Below are positions 22,147-35,558 of a stretch of 64,000 nt of DNA, in pieces (the stretch's first letter is position 1; every line of letters begins with the position of its first letter). Source of the DNA: Crossaster papposus. Its lineage: Eukaryota > Echinodermata > Asteroidea > Velatida > Solasteridae. A model generated the notes under the pieces. That model was not told the origin of the DNA, searched no databases, and worked only from the letters and a program-made list of their open reading frames with translations. The translations under genes were made by a program, and so were the position numbers. Location: positions 372,001-436,000 of the forward strand of contig JBAIAA010000311.1 in assembly GCA_037893245.1 (NCBI GenBank), written 5' to 3'.

Positions 22147-25112
22147 CTAGACATGTGTTTGTGGACAAACACAGAGCTGTTTCGAGTGTCTAAAATTACT
22201 TTCAATGTGTGTGTGGTGGTCTTTTGTGTGTGCCAAGTCTCAAGTCGATCAGATTTACTAAAGTGTCAAAGGCAATAGTCTAAAGAAAAACGTGTACAAA
22301 ACCTATGGGAAAAAAATGAAAATATAACGTGACGCCTCGTGACCTTGAATGACGTAATCGTGCCGAATTTCTTCTAGGACCGTCTGTGGATGGTGGTCTA
22401 AGTGTGTGCCAAGTCTCAAGTCGATCAGATTTACTAAAGTGTCAAAGTCAATAGTCTAAAGAAAAACGTGTACAAAACCAATGGGAGAAAAATGTGAACC
22501 TTTAATGTGACGTCACGTGACCTTGAATGAGGCAATTGTGCCGAATTTCTTTCAGAAATATCTGGGGGTGGTGTTCTAAGTGTATGCCAAGTTTCAAGTC
22601 GGTCGGATTTACCGAAGTGCCAAAGTCAATAGTCTGAAGAAAAACGTGTACAAAAACTAGGGGGGAAATTAAACCTTTAACGCGACGTCACGTGACTTTG
22701 AATGACACAATCGAGCCAAATTTCTTCTAGGACCATCTGTGGGTGGAGGTGTAAGTGTATACCAAGTCTCAAGTCGATTGGATTTACTAAAGTGTCAAAG
22801 TCAATAGTCTAAAGAAAAACGTGTACAAAACCTATGGGGGAAAATTGAACCTTTAACGTGACACCCCGTAACCTTGAATGACGTAATCGTGCCAAATTTC
22901 TCCTACGACCGTCTGTGGATGGTGGTCTATGTGTGTGCCAAGTCTCAAGTCGATCGGATTAACTAAGTGTCAAAGTCAAGAGTCTAAAGAAAAACGTGTA
23001 CAAAACCTATGGGGGACAAATTAAACCTTTAACTTGACGTCACGTGACCTTGAATGACGCAATCGTGCCAAATTTCTTTCAGAAACATCTGGTGGTGGTG
23101 TTCTGAGTGTATGGCAAGTTTCAAGTCGGTCGGATTGACCAAAGTGTCAAATTCAATAGTTTCGTATATAACACATCCCGGAATACCTGTATACCAAGTT
23201 TGACACTAATCGGACTTGTACTTCCAGAGAAAGAGGGTCCTAAAAACCGAACCTTTAATATGACGTCACATGACCCCCGATGACGTCATCATGCCGATTT
23301 TCACATTGGCCCTTCTGAGGATGGTGGTTGAGGTGTGTGCTAACTTTTAGGTCAATCGGATTTATTAAAGTGTTAAAGTCAATAGTCTGGATGAAAACGT
23401 GTACAAAACCTATGGGGGAAAATTGCACCTTTAACGTGACGTCACGTGACCATGAATGACGTAATCGTGACGAATTTCTTCTAGAATCATCCATGGGTAG
23501 TATGCTAAGAGTAGCTAGCCAAGTCTGAAGTCGATCGGATTTACCAAAGTGCCAAATATATATCGGGTGAAAAAACGTGTACAAATCTTATGGGGAAAAC
23601 TACACCTTTAATGTGACGTCACATGACGTCGTTATGACATCATTATGACGTCACCTTAATCTTCGTATATAACACATCCCGGAATACCTGTATACCAAGT
23701 TTGACACTAATCGGACTTGTACTTCCAGAGATAGGGGGTCCTAAAAACTGAACCTTTAATGTGACGTCACATGACCCACGAAGACGTCATCATGGCGATT
23801 TTTATCTTGGCCCTCCTGGGGATGGTGATCGAAGTGTGTGCTAAGTCGGAAGTCGATCGGATTTACCAAAGTGTCAAAGTCAATAGTCTGAAGAAAAACG
23901 TGTACAAAACCTATGGGGAAAAAACTGCACCTTTAACGTGATGTCACGTGACCACGAATGACGTAATCGTGACGAATTTATTCTAGAATCATCCGTGGGT
24001 AGTATGCTAAGAGTAGCTAGCCAAGTCTGAAGTCGATCGGATTTACCAAAGTGCCAAATATATATCGGGTGAAAAAACGTGTACAAATCTTATGGGGAAA
24101 ACTACACCTTTAATGTGACGTCACACGACGTCGTTATGACGTCATTATGACGTCACCTTAATTTTCGTATATAACACATCCCGGAATACCTGTATACCAA
24201 GTTTGACACTAATCGGACTTGTACTTCCAGAGATAGAGGGTCCTAAAAACTGACCTTTAATGTGACGTCACATGACACCCGATGACGTCATCATGGCGAT
24301 TTTCATATTGGCCCTTCTGAGGATGGTGGTTGAGGTGTGCGCTAACTTTTAGGTCAATCGGATTTACTAAAGTGTCGAAGTCAATAGTCTTGATGAAAAC
24401 GTGTACAAAACCTAAGGGGGAAAACTGAACCTTTAACGTGACGTCACGTGACCATGAATGACGTAATCGTGACGAATTTCTTCTAGAATCATCCGTGGGT
24501 AGTATGCTAAGAGTAGCTAGCCAAGTCTGAAGTCGATCGGATTTACCAAAGTGCCAAATATATATCGGGTGAAAAAACGTGTACAAATCGTATGGGGAAA
24601 ACTACACCTTTAATGTGACGTCACATGACGTCGTTATGACGTCATTACGACGTCACCTTAATTTTCGTATATAACACATCCCGGAATACCTGTATACCAA
24701 GTTTGACACTAATCGGACTTGTACTTCCAGAGTTAGAGGCTCCTAAAAACTGAACCTTTAATGTGACGTCACATGACCCCCGATGACGTCATCATGGCGA
24801 TTTTCATATTGGCCCTTCTGAGGATGGTGGTTGAGGTGTGTGCTAACTTTTAGGTCAATCGGATTTACTAAAGTGTCAAAGTCAATAGTCTGGATGAAAA
24901 CGTGTACAAAACCTATGGGGAAAAATTGCACCTTTAACGTGACGTCACGTGACCATGAATGACGTAATCGCGACGAATTTCTTCTAGGACCGTCCTTGCG
25001 TGGTTGTCTAAATGTATGCCAAGTCTAAAGTCGATCGGATCTACCAAAGTGTCAAAGTGTATTGGCTGAACGAAACGTGTACAAATCCTATGAGAAAAAG
25101 TCTGAAAGTGGA
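22147..25112 (-). mobile_element. Helitron-like element L2 (family A, long)
   Basis: CTAG + hairpin at the low-coordinate end and TCCACTTTCAGAC (minus strand) at the high end. About 3 kb of mixed core units. The 178-bp type alternates with a second type containing ACACATCCCGGAATACC and GATGACGTCATCATGG. A block carrying GCTAGCCAAGTCTGAAGTCG repeats three times at about 500-bp spacing (about 23,510, 24,010 and 24,510). The related 109- and 68-residue minus-strand frames come from this block and are repeated wherever it occurs, so they are not treated as genes. Confidence 0.75.
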
Positions 25113-25129
25113 AAAAAAAACAAAAAAAA

Positions 25130-25832
25130 CTAGACATGTGTTTGTGGACAAACACAGAGCTGTTTCGAGTGTCTAAAGCTACTTTCAATGTGTATGTGGT
25201 GGTTTTTTGTGTGTGCCAAGTCTCAAGTCGATCAGATTTACTAGTGTCAAAGTCAATAGTCTAAAGAAAAACGTGTACAAAACCTATGGAGGAAAATTGA
25301 ACTTTTAACGTGACGCCCCGTGACCTTGAATGACGTAATCGTGCCAAATTTCTCCAACGACTGTCTGTGGATAGTGGTCTATGTGTGTGCCAAGTCTCAA
25401 GTCGATCGGATTTACTAGTGTCAAGGTCAATAGTCTAAAGAAAAATGTGTACAAAACCTACGGGGGACAAATTAAACCTTTAACTTGACGTCACGTGACC
25501 TTGAATAACGCAATCGTGCTGAATTTCTTTCAGAAACATCTGGTGGTACTGTTCTGAGTGTATGGCAAGTTTCAAGTCGGTTGGATTTACCAAAGTGTCA
25601 AATTCAACAGTCTGAAGAAAAACGTGTACAAAACCTATGGGGAAAATGTCACCTTTAACGCGAAGTCACGTGACCGTGAATGACGTAATCGCGACGAATT
25701 TCTTCTAGGACCGTCCTTGGGTGGTTGTCTAAGTATATGCCAAGTCTCAAGTCCATCGGATTTACCAAAGTGTCAAAGTGTATTGGCTGAACAAACGTGT
25801 ACAAATCCTATGGGAAAAAGTCTGAAAGTGGA
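25130..25832 (-). mobile_element. Helitron-like element L3 (family A)
   Basis: Complete short copy of about 700 bp: CTAG + hairpin end at 25130, TCCACTTTCAGAC end at about 25832, with about four core units between. It is followed by about 28 A residues. Confidence 0.7.
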
Positions 25833-25860
25833 AAAAAAAAAAAAAAAAAAAAAAAAAAAA

Positions 25861-26426
25861 CGTGTACAAAACCTATGGGGGACAAAATGAACCTTTAACG
25901 TGACGTCACATGACCTTGAATGACGCAATCGTGCCGAATTTCTTCCAGAACCATATATGAGTGATGTTCTAAGTGTGTGCCAAGTCTCAAGTCGATCAAA
26001 TTTACGAAAGTGTCGAAGTCATAGTCTAAAGAAAAACGTGTACAAAACCTATGGGGGAAAAAATTGAAACTTTAACTTGACGTTACGTGACCTTGAATGA
26101 CGCAATCGTGCCGAATTTCTTCCAAGACCATCTGTGGGTGATGTTCTAAGTATATGCCAAGTTTCAAGTCGGTCGGATGTATCAAAGTGTCAAAGTCAAT
26201 AGTCTGGATGAAAACGTGTACAAAACCTATGGGGAAAAATTGCACCTTTAACGTGACGTCACGTGACCATGAATGACGTAATCGCGACGAATTTCTTCTA
26301 GGACCGTCCTTGCGTGGTTGTCTAAATGTATGCCAAGTCTAAAGTCGATCGGATCTACCAAAGTGTCAAAGTGTATTGGCTGAACGAAACGTGTACAAAT
26401 CCTATGAGAAAAAGTCTGAAAGTGGA
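25861..26426 (-). mobile_element. Helitron-like element L4, 3' end missing
   Basis: It starts abruptly after poly-A in the middle of a core unit (CGTGTACAAAACC) with no CTAG hairpin, but has a normal TCCACTTTCAGAC 5' end at 26426. Probably a deletion or an interrupted copy. Confidence 0.65.
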
Positions 26427-26443
26427 AAAAAAAAAAAAAAAAA

Positions 26444-27878
26444 CTAGATGTGTTTGTGGACAAACACTAGCTGTTTCGGCAGTGTTAAATGATTCTATGA
26501 CACCATCACAACATACTTTCATTGATAACAAATGTGACAAAAATGACAAAAACATTCATCTAAAACTATAACAAATACACCTTTAATGTGACATCTCATT
26601 ACACCCGATGACATAATCATGACGTGACCCCAATTAATACCTATAACACATCCCGAAATACTTGCGTACCAAGTTTGACCCAAATCGGACTTGTACTTTC
26701 AGAGATAGAGGGTCTTGAAAACTGCACATTTAATGTGACGTCACGTGACCCACGATGTCGTTATCATTACGTCAGTTCAATTTATACCTATAACACATCC
26801 CGGAATACTTGCATACCAAGTTTGACGCCAATCGGACATGTACTTCTAGAGATAGAGGGTCTTAACAACTACACCTTTAAGGTGACGCCACATTACACCC
26901 GATGACGTCATCATGTCATCACCTCCATTTATATCTATAGCATATCCCGGAATACCTGTAAACCAAGTTTGAGCACAATCGAACCTGTACTTCCAGAGAT
27001 AGAGGGTCCAAAAAACTGCACCTTTAATGTGACGTCACATGACCCACGATGACGTCATCGTGACGATTTTTATCTTGGCCCTCCTGGGGATGGTGATCGA
27101 AGTGTGTGCTAAGTCGGAAGTCGTTCGGATTTACCAAAGTGGCAAAGTCAATAGTCTGGAGGAAAACGTGTACGAAACCTATAGGGAAAAATGTAACCTT
27201 TAACGTGACGTCACGTGACCACGAATGACGTAATCGTGACGAATTTTTTCTAGGATCATCTGTGGGTAGTGGTCTAAGAGTAGGTAGCTAAGTCTGAAGT
27301 CGATCGGATTTACCAAAGTGCCAAATATATATTGGTTGAAAAAACGTGTACAAATGTTATGGGGAAAACTACACCTTTAATGTGACATCACATAACACCC
27401 GATGACGTCATTATGACGTCACCTTAATTTTCGTATATAACACATCCCGGAATACCTGAATACCAAGTTTGACACTAATCGGACTTGTACTTCCAGAGAT
27501 AGAGGGTTCTAAAAACTGAATCTTTAATGTGACGTCACATGACCCCCGATGACGTCACCATGGCGATTTTCATATTGGCCCTTCTGAGGATGGTGGTTGA
27601 GGTGTGTGCTAACTTTCAGGTCAATCGGATTTACTAAACTGTCAAAGTCAATAGTCTGAAGGAAAACGTGTACAAAACCTATGGGGAAAAATTGCACCTT
27701 TAACGTGACGTCACGTGACCATGAATGACGTAATCGCGACGAATTTCTTCTAGGACCATCTGTGGGTGGTGTTCTTATTGTATGCCAATTTTCAAGTCGA
27801 TCGGATTTACCAAAATGTCAAAGTGTATTGGCTGAACGAAACGTGTACAAATCCTATGAGAAAAAGTCTGAAAGTGGA
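26444..27878 (-). mobile_element. Helitron-like element L5 (family A, variant 3' end)
   Basis: The 3' end is a variant: CTAGATGTGTTTGTGGAC, then ACTAGCTGTTTCGGCAGTG, with the same hairpin. The core begins with a different stretch (TTGATAACAAATGTGACAAAAATG) before ACACATCCCGGAATAC-type units and then 178-bp units. Its complete mirror counterpart is the forward element R12 (57402-59337). Confidence 0.7.
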
Positions 27879-27917
27879 AAAAAAAAAAAAAAAAAAAAAA
27901 AAAAAGAATAAAAAAAA

Positions 27918-28035
27918 CTTTAACGATTACAATAGCTGTTTCGGTGAAAAACCGAAACAGCTAAAAAAAAAAAAAAAGAATAAAAAAAACTTTAACGAAA
28001 ACAATAGCTGTTTCGGCTGAAATGCCGAAACAGCT
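27918..28035 (-). repeat. Two stem-loop cassettes (family A type)
   Basis: Two units of about 45 bp: AACTTTAACGA(A/T)(A/T)ACAATAGCTG, then an AGCTGTTTCGG stem, a short loop and CCGAAACAGCT. The first has the GTGAAAAAC loop version and the second the CTGAAATG version. The second touches the CTAG of L6 (AGCTAA then CTAG). Confidence 0.85.
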
Positions 28036-28037
28036 AA

Positions 28038-28740
28038 CTAGACATGTGTTTGTGGACAAACACAGAGCTGTTTCGAGTGTCCAAGGTTACTTTCAATGTG
28101 TATGTGGTGGTCTTTTGTGTGTGCCGAATCTCAAGTCGATCAGACTTACTAGTGTCAAAGTCAATAGTCTAAAGAAAAACGTGTACAAAACCTATGGGGG
28201 AAAATTGAACCTTTAACGTGACGCCCCGTGACCTTGAATGACGTAATCGTGCCAAATTTCTCCTACGGCCGTCTGTGGATAGTGGTCTATGTGTGTGCCA
28301 AGTCTCAAGTCGATCGGATTTACTAAGTGTCGAAGTCAATAGTCTAAAGAAAAACGTGTACAAAACCTATGGAGGACAAATTAAACCTTTAACTTGACGT
28401 CACGTGACTTTGAATGACGCAATCGTGCTGAATTTCTGTCAGGAACATCTGGTGGTGGTTTTCTGAGTGTATGGCAAGTTTCAAGTCGGTCGGATTTACC
28501 AAAGTGTCAAATTCAATAGTCTTAAGAAAAACGTGTACAAAACCTATGGGGAACATTTCACGTTTAACGTGACGCCCCGTGACCTTGAATGACGTAATCG
28601 TGCCGAATTTCTTCTAGGACCGTCCTTGGGTGGTTGTCTAAATGTATGCCAAGTCTCGAGTCGATCGGATTTATCAAAGTACCTAAGTGACCTGTCTGAA
28701 CAAACGTGTACAAATCCTATGGAGAAAAGTCTGAAAAAGA
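28038..28740 (-). mobile_element. Helitron-like element L6 (family A)
   Basis: CTAG + hairpin end directly after the stem-loop cassettes. The 5' end is a variant, TCTTTTTCAGACTTTTC on the minus strand. About four 178-bp units. Confidence 0.7.
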
Positions 28741-28763
28741 AAAAAAAAAAAAAGAAAAAAAAA

Positions 28764-28810
28764 AACTTTAACGATTACAAAAGCTGTTTCGGTGAAAAAC
28801 CGAAACAGCT
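28764..28810 (-). repeat. Stem-loop cassette (family A type)
   Basis: One AACTTTAACGATTACAAAAG unit with an AGCTGTTTCGG / CCGAAACAGCT stem and GTGAAAAAC loop, in poly-A between L6 and L7. Confidence 0.85.
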
Positions 28811-28833
28811 AAAAAAAAAAAAAAAGAATAAAA

Positions 28834-30202
28834 CTAGACATGTGTTTGTGGACAAACACAGAGCTGTTTCGCTTGTCTAAAATGACTTTGAATATGTGAG
28901 AGGTGGTCTAAGTATGTACCAAATCTGAAGTCGATCGGATTTACCAAAGTGCCAAATATATATATGTTCCAAAAAACGTGTACAAATCCTACGGGGAAAA
29001 CTACACCTTTAATGTGACGTCACATGACACCCGATGACGTCATCATGACGTCAACTTACTTGACGTCAACTTACTTTTCGTCTATAACACATCCCGGAAT
29101 ACCCGAATACCGAGTTTGACCCTAATTGGAATTGTACTTTCAGAGATAGAGGGTCTTAAAAACTACACCTTTAATGTGACGTCACATGACCCACGATGAT
29201 GTTATCATGACGTTACCCTGATTTTCGTCTATAACACATCCTGGAATACTTGCATACCAAGTTTGACCCCAATCGGGCCTGTACTTCCAGAGATAGAGGG
29301 GCCTAACAACTGCACCTTTAATGTGACGTCACATGACCCACGATGACGTCATCATGACGATTTTTCCCTTGGCCTTCCTGGGGATGGTGGTTGAAGTGTG
29401 TGCTAAGTCTGAAGTCGATCAAATTTACGAAAGTGTCAAAGTTAAGTCTAAAGAAAAACGTGTACAAAACCTATGGGGGAATAATTTGCACATTTAACGT
29501 GACGTCACTTGACCTTGAAAGACGCAATCGTGCCGAATTTCTTCCAATATCATTTGTGGGTGGTGTTCTAAGTGTATGCTAAGTCTCAAGTCGGTCGGAT
29601 GTACCAAAGTGTTAAAGTCAATAGTGTGAAGAAAAACGTGTACAAAACCTATGGGGGAATAATTTGCACATTTAACGTGACGTCACGTGACCTTGAATGA
29701 CGTAATCGTGCCGAATGTCTTCTAGGACCGTCTGTGGATGGTGGTCTAAGTGTGTGCCAAGTCTCAAGTCGATCAAATTTCCGAAAGTGTCGAAGTCTTA
29801 GTCTAAAGAAAAACGTGTACAAAACCTATGGGGGAAAAAATTGAAACTTTAACGTGACGTTACGTGACCTTGAATGACGCAATCGTGCCGAATTTCTTCC
29901 AGGACCATCTGTGGGTGATGTTCTAAGTGTATGCCAAGTTTCAAGTCGGTCGGATGTACCAAAGTGTTAAATTCAATAGTGTGAAGAAAAACGTGTACAA
30001 AACCTATGGGGAAAATTTCACCTTTAACGCGAAGTCACGTGACCTTGAGTGACGTAATCACGACGGATTTCTTCTAGGACCGTCCTTGGGTGGTTGTCTA
30101 AATGTATGCCAAGTCTCAAGTCGATTGGATTTACCAAAGTGCCAAAGTGTATTGGCAGAACAAACGTGTGTAAATCCTATGGGTAAAAACACTGAAAGTG
30201 GA
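28834..30202 (-). mobile_element. Helitron-like element L7 (family A)
   Basis: CTAG + hairpin end, then ACACATCCCGGAATACC-type units and 178-bp units, and a TCCACTTTCAGTG 5' end on the minus strand. It is separated from L8 by only 11 A-rich bases. Confidence 0.7.
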
Positions 30203-30213
30203 AAAAGAAAAAA

Positions 30214-30743
30214 CTAGACATGTGTTTGTGGACAAACACGGAGCTGTTTCGAGTGTCTAAAATTACTTTCAATATGTGTGTGGTGGTCTTTAGTGTGTGC
30301 CAAGTCTCAAGTCGATCAGACTTACTAAAGTGTCAAAGTCAATATCCTAAAGAAAAACGTGTACAAAACCTATGGGGGAAAAATTGAACCTTTAACGTGA
30401 CGTCACGTGACCTTGAATGACGCAATCGTGCCGAATTTCTTTCAGGAACCTTTGGGGGTGGTGTTCTAAGTGTATGCCAAGTTTCAAGTCGGTCGGATTC
30501 ACCAAAGTGTCAAAGACAAAAGTCTTAAGAAAAACGTGTACAAAACCTATGGGAAAAATTTCACCTTTAACGCGAAGTCACGTGACCTTGAGTGACGTAA
30601 TCGCGGCGAATTTCTTCTAGGACCGTCCTTGTGTGGATGTCTAAATGTATGCCAAGTCTCAAGTCGATCGGATTTACCAAAGTACCTAAGTGACCTGTCT
30701 GAACAAACGTGTACAAATCCTATGGAGAAAATTCTGAAAAAGA
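30214..30743 (-). mobile_element. Helitron-like element L8 (family A, short)
   Basis: About 530 bp: CTAG + hairpin end, three core units, and a TCTTTTTCAGAATTTTC 5' end on the minus strand. Confidence 0.7.
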
Positions 30744-30759
30744 AAAAAAAAAAAAAGAA

Positions 30760-31296
30760 ACTAGACATGTGTTTGTGGACAAACACGGAGCTGTTTCGAG
30801 TGTCTAAAATTACTTTCAATATGTGTGTGGTGGTCTTTTGTGTGTGCCAATTAAGTCTCAAGTCGATCAGATTTACTAAAGTGTCAAAGTCAATAGTCTA
30901 AAGAAAAACGTGTACAAAACCTATAGGGGGAAACAATTTTCCCTTTAACGTGACGTCACGTGACCTTGAATGACGCAATCGTGCCAATTTTTTTTTAGGA
31001 ACATCTGGGGGTGGTGTTCTAAGAGTATGCTAAGTTTCCAGTCGGTCGAATTCACCAAAGTGTCAAAGACAATAGTCTTAAGAAAAACGTGTACAAAACC
31101 TATGGGAAAAATTTCACCTTTAACGCGAAGTCACGTGACCTTGAGTGACGTAATCGCGGTGAATTTCTTCTAGGACCGTCCTTGTGTGGTTGTCTAAATG
31201 TATGCCAAGTCTCATGTCGATCGGATTTACCAAAGTACCTAAGTGACCTGTCTGAACAAACGTGTACAAATCCTATGGAGAAAAATCTGAAAAAGA
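30760..31296 (-). mobile_element. Helitron-like element L9 (family A, short)
   Basis: Nearly the same layout and length as L8, which it follows after about 16 A-rich bases. The pair may be a tandem duplication rather than two insertions. Confidence 0.7.
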
Positions 31297-31319
31297 AAAA
31301 AAAAAAAAAGAAAAAAAAA

Positions 31320-31422
31320 AACTTTAACGATTACAAAAGCTGTTTCGGTGAAAAACCGAAACAGCTAAAAAAAAAACTTTAACGATTACAAAAGCTGTTT
31401 CGGTGAAAAACCGAAACAGCTA
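31320..31422 (-). repeat. Two stem-loop cassettes (family A type)
   Basis: Two near-identical units with the AGCTGTTTCGG / CCGAAACAGCT stem and GTGAAAAAC loop, each led by ACTTTAACGATTACAAAAG, in poly-A between L9 and L10. Confidence 0.85.
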
Positions 31423-31431
31423 AAAAAAAAA

Positions 31432-32131
31432 CTAGACATGTGTTTGTGGACAAACACAGAGCTGTTTCGAGTGTCTTTCAATATGTGTGTGATGGTCTTT
31501 TGTGTGTGCCAAGTCTCAAGTCGATCAGATTTGCTAAAGTGTCCAAGTCAATAGTCTAAAGAAAAACGTGTACAAAACCTATGGGGGAAAATTGAACCTT
31601 TAATGTGACGCCCCGTGACCTTGAATGACGTAATCGTGCCGAATTTCTTCTAGGGCCGTCTGTGGATGGTGGTCTAAGTGTGTGCCAAGTCTCAAGTCGA
31701 TCGGATTTACTAAAGTGTCAAAGTCAATAGTCTAAACAAAAACGTGTACAAAACCAATGGGAGAAAAATGTGAACCTTTAATGTGACGTCACGCAACCTT
31801 GAATGACGCAATCGTGCCGAATTTTTTTCAGAAACATGTGGGGGTGGTATTCTAAGTGTATGCCAAGTTTTAAGTCGGTCGGATTTACCGAAGTGCCAAA
31901 GTCAATAGTCTGAAGAAAAACGTGTACAAAACCTATGGGGAAAATTAAACCTTTAACGTGACGTCACGTGACCTTGAATGACGCAATCGAGCCAAATTTC
32001 TTCTAGGACCATCTGTGGGTGGAGGTCTAAGTGTATACCAAGTCTCAAGTCGATTGGATTTACCAAAGTGCCAAAGTGGACTGGCAGAACAAACGTGTGT
32101 AAATCCTATGGGTAAAAACACTGAAAGTGGA
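31432..32131 (-). mobile_element. Helitron-like element L10 (family A)
   Basis: CTAG + hairpin end at 31432 and TCCACTTTCAGTG 5' end at 32131, with about four 178-bp units between. It is the last family A element of the reverse-oriented arm; poly-A then leads into family B. Confidence 0.7.
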
Positions 32132-33050
32132 AAAAAAAAAAAAAAAACTAGAGATATGTCTGTTCAAGGAACAGAGCATATGGCTTTTTCGCATTTTTTT
32201 TTGTGTTGTTCATTACATTTATGATTTCATTTAATAAATTTCTGTATTTAATTTTTTCAAAACTGCAAATTTTAAATTATTAATTGGATTATATCTCTCG
32301 CGGTTAATTTTTAGAAATGTTTAAAGGTCTTTTAATTGTAATTTCCGGTCTAGTGACGTCATATTATTTTGTTTTTATCCGCCAACTTGTTCCTAACAAG
32401 ATGCTGATTATAAATACCAATTATAAAGCGATTTGAGCAAACTGATCTCCACGAAAATGAACTGATTATTCATTTTAAACATTTTTCAACCTGCCACTAG
32501 AGGGCGTTATAACAATTTATGACGTCACCGGTAACTTTGTTTGTAGAGTGCAGGCTACCTAGAGACTATCATCGTTGAAAGTAAATTCATATCATTTTCA
32601 ACTTTCAAATTATAAGGCACTTCCGGTTTGGACCGGAAGGAAGGGTCAAGTCATTTTGCATGTAATACGAATATGAAGACCCTGGATTATTCTATCAATT
32701 CCCGTTAAAATCTAAATCAGATCTGTTACATTTGATTTGATATTGATTTTCAAAGATTAAATCTACAAATCATTAGTTGCTTGCAATCTGATACTTGATG
32801 ACGTCATCGTGACGTCATTAACATACAGCTCGAGAGCTGTCTGAACTTGTCTATTTAAAGCAAAAAAAAGAATTATATCTATCGCGGTTGATTTTTCAGC
32901 AATTATTTAAGGTTTAAAGGTCTTTTCATTGTAACTTTCGGTCTAGTGACGTCATATTTGTTTGTCTTCGCCAACTTGTTCCTAACAAGATGTTGATTAT
33001 ATAAACCAGTTATACAGTGATTTGAGCAAACTTCGCAAAACAAATCAACT

Positions 33051-33324
33051 GGGCCCAATTTCATAGCGCTGCTTATCAGTTAGCGGAAAAGTTGTGCTAA
33101 CTTTAGCAGAAAAATTTGCTAACCTTAAGCGCTATTTCACGGCGTTTTTGTGCTAACGTTTGCGCGCGCATGGAGATTCTATTGTTACGTCACTGATTTA
33201 AGCAAATATTTCCGCTAGGTTAAGCGTGCCTTTTGCTGTGCTTACTGCTTACGGTCCCCATGAAATAGACGGAGGCTCGGTTAGCAGAAAAGCGTGTGCT
33301 TAGCAGCGCTATGAAATTGGGCCC
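33051..33324. mobile_element. MITE with GGGCCCAATTTCATAG ends, nested in B1
   Basis: A 274-bp element whose ends are GGGCCCAATTTCATAGCGCT and its reverse complement, extending inward through GCTTA. The insertion interrupts the unit between AAATCAACT and TTATTCATTG; the uninterrupted version (ATCAACTGATTATTCATT) is at about 39497 and 40078. No coding. This MITE type is, from general knowledge, common in echinoderm and other marine invertebrate DNA. Confidence 0.8.
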
Positions 33325-35199
33325 AGGTTATTCATTGTTAACAGTTTTCAAACTGCCGCTAGAGGGCGCTGTAACATGTTATGGTGTTACCGGTATTTTT
33401 GTGTGAAAAGCACTACTAGCCAGAGACTAACATCGTTGAAACTAAGTTCACATTATGGTCCACTTTTAAATTATAAGCCACTTCCGGTTTCGACCGGAAA
33501 GAAGGGTCACGGGATTTCACGCACACGAGATAAAATGAAGATCATGGATTTAATATTATATCAATTCCCACAAACTTCAAGTTCCGATCATACGCGGTTG
33601 ATTTTTTTTATTAATTTTTAAACATTAAATCTATTGCACGTTTAAAACGACGTCACGTGACCCATGGTAACGTCATCACAACGTCTGTCCGCAAGGCACG
33701 AGTGCACTATAGAGTATTTACGGAGGTTAAGTTTGATGGGAATACCAATTTGTTTTCTGTTAAAAGTACTTGTGCAAAAGTTCGCGTACATCTATTATAT
33801 GGTACAGTCAGTCCGCAGCGCACTGAAAAGCCGTTTCTTTTATGTGCGATTTATGCATGGCACTTTGTGCGTGACCTCGTTTTTGAATACTTAATGAGCT
33901 GGCGACAACGCCTGGAATTTGGTCTGAAACATCCGTTTTATTCACTGGCTGTCAATATTATGTATATTTTCTTTTGGATAAGGAAACATTTTGTTATATT
34001 ATCAAATCAGATTGGAAATTATATGACATTTAGAGGGTGAAATTTATAACGTAAAAAAAGATCCCGAACCAACAAATTGACCTTTAAAAAAAGACGAATT
34101 TTGTCCATCTTCTGGCAGCGGCCACAACCCAATTTTACACTGATGTTAAAGATAATTTCATATTCTATCACAAAACTGTAGTTTTGGGGTTGATTTAACT
34201 TAGTCCAGTCAGGGCGCAGAAAATTATAACCTTCTCAATAAATTAACAAACGGAACATCCCGCCATGACAGTCCATAGTCTTCCTGCGCCCTCATTGGTC
34301 GAAAATGACGTCATTGAAAAAGGCTTCGTGGTAACGTGTAGTTCATGCACATTTCAATACGCAGTTGTTTTTTGTGTATTTTTTTAATTGTAAGCTCGAG
34401 CGAAAAGGATTTATCTGCTATTCAGGGTTTTTTTCTTTTTAACAGTGGACTGATTAAAAAATAATATTATTGCCTGCATAATACAATGTATACAGCCAAA
34501 TAAACAAAAAACAAGCGACAAATGAAGTCGTTGTTTAAAATGTATTGATAACAATAACATTGATAAATACAAATGTTTACAACAATTTATATCTGTATTG
34601 TGAGGTTGGTTTATAAAAGAAACTGCACTTTTTATCTGAAACTTGAATTTTATCGCTTACATTAACATACCCTGTTGATGTTATATGGCTTGAATAAAAT
34701 TGTTAAATTAAACCCTGAAATTGTTAAAACTTATTCATCTTTGGCATAATGTTCAATGTGCAAACCATTGAGATTTATTATAAAAGTAAATAAAGCTTGT
34801 TTTATCTTTGCTTGATGTTTTTGGCATAGTTTCTTTGGCATTAAGTTATTGTAAATATTAAATTACAATGTATGCCCGCTTCTAACATTGCAAAAACAAA
34901 ATATTTTAAATAAGACATAAATTTTGCTAATATAAATGTTAATGCACATAAATTATATCACTGATAATAGAAATAATACAATCTGCATTAATAAAGTTAT
35001 ATGCCGTTTGTGTCAAATTTACATTGTAGCTCAAAACTTTGTTGGCATAGTTTGGGGCATTATTATTTTGACAAACTGACCCGACTCGGCCAGACTCGGT
35101 TTTGATCTGTTTTAGCTGCATTGCGTTTGCACAACACTGACACAAAGTCATGTATATTATTTAAAACTAAAATACAAAACCTTTAAATCTACATGTACA

Positions 35200-35558
35200 A
35201 AGCACGTGCTGCATATCCACCAGTACATTTAAATCTTCAACTATTTTCAACACTTCTTTGGAAACCCAACTCTAGATCATTTGTCCCAACATGAATCATT
35301 ACAAATACAATGTCAGGCCATGGAGGAATAAGAGCAGATGTCATGCTGATGAAGCAGATACTTTCTAAGGTCAGAAATTGTAGTACCGCGATGAGTCACT
35401 ACCTGCAAATCAACCAACTTTAGTAGTGATGTTCTCTTTGAGATACTTTGTGAGAGAATATCCAAGGACAAGAGTTGCCTTTGGCCTTCTGTAGAGGCTC
35501 CTGACATGCTGGCAATGGCTGCGATGGCTGCGGTGGGCATGGTGGTGGGCATGGCCAT
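35200..35558 (-). pseudogene. Broken SGNH/GDSL hydrolase-like domain
   Basis: Minus strand. Three frame segments read together like an SGNH (GDSL-type) esterase. A degenerate block I region (LLSLDILSQSI) is followed by VVTHRGTTISDLRKYL. After a one-base frameshift near 35333 comes PDIVFVMIHVGTNDLELG, whose HVGTND at 35276-35293 is the block III signature (GxND). After a second shift near 35255 comes SKEVLKIVEDLNVLV. The GDS serine motif is not intact and the catalytic His block is not seen, so the fragment cannot be active as written. SGNH domains are carried by some retrotransposon ORF1 proteins and other mobile elements, so this may be transposon cargo. Frameshifts could also be assembly errors. 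Confidence 0.6.

Noticed and set aside
33657-34040. 127-residue frame
   Set aside because: It runs from a family B unit across the TIR boundary into the inserted transposon at 33805, so it is a chance fusion.
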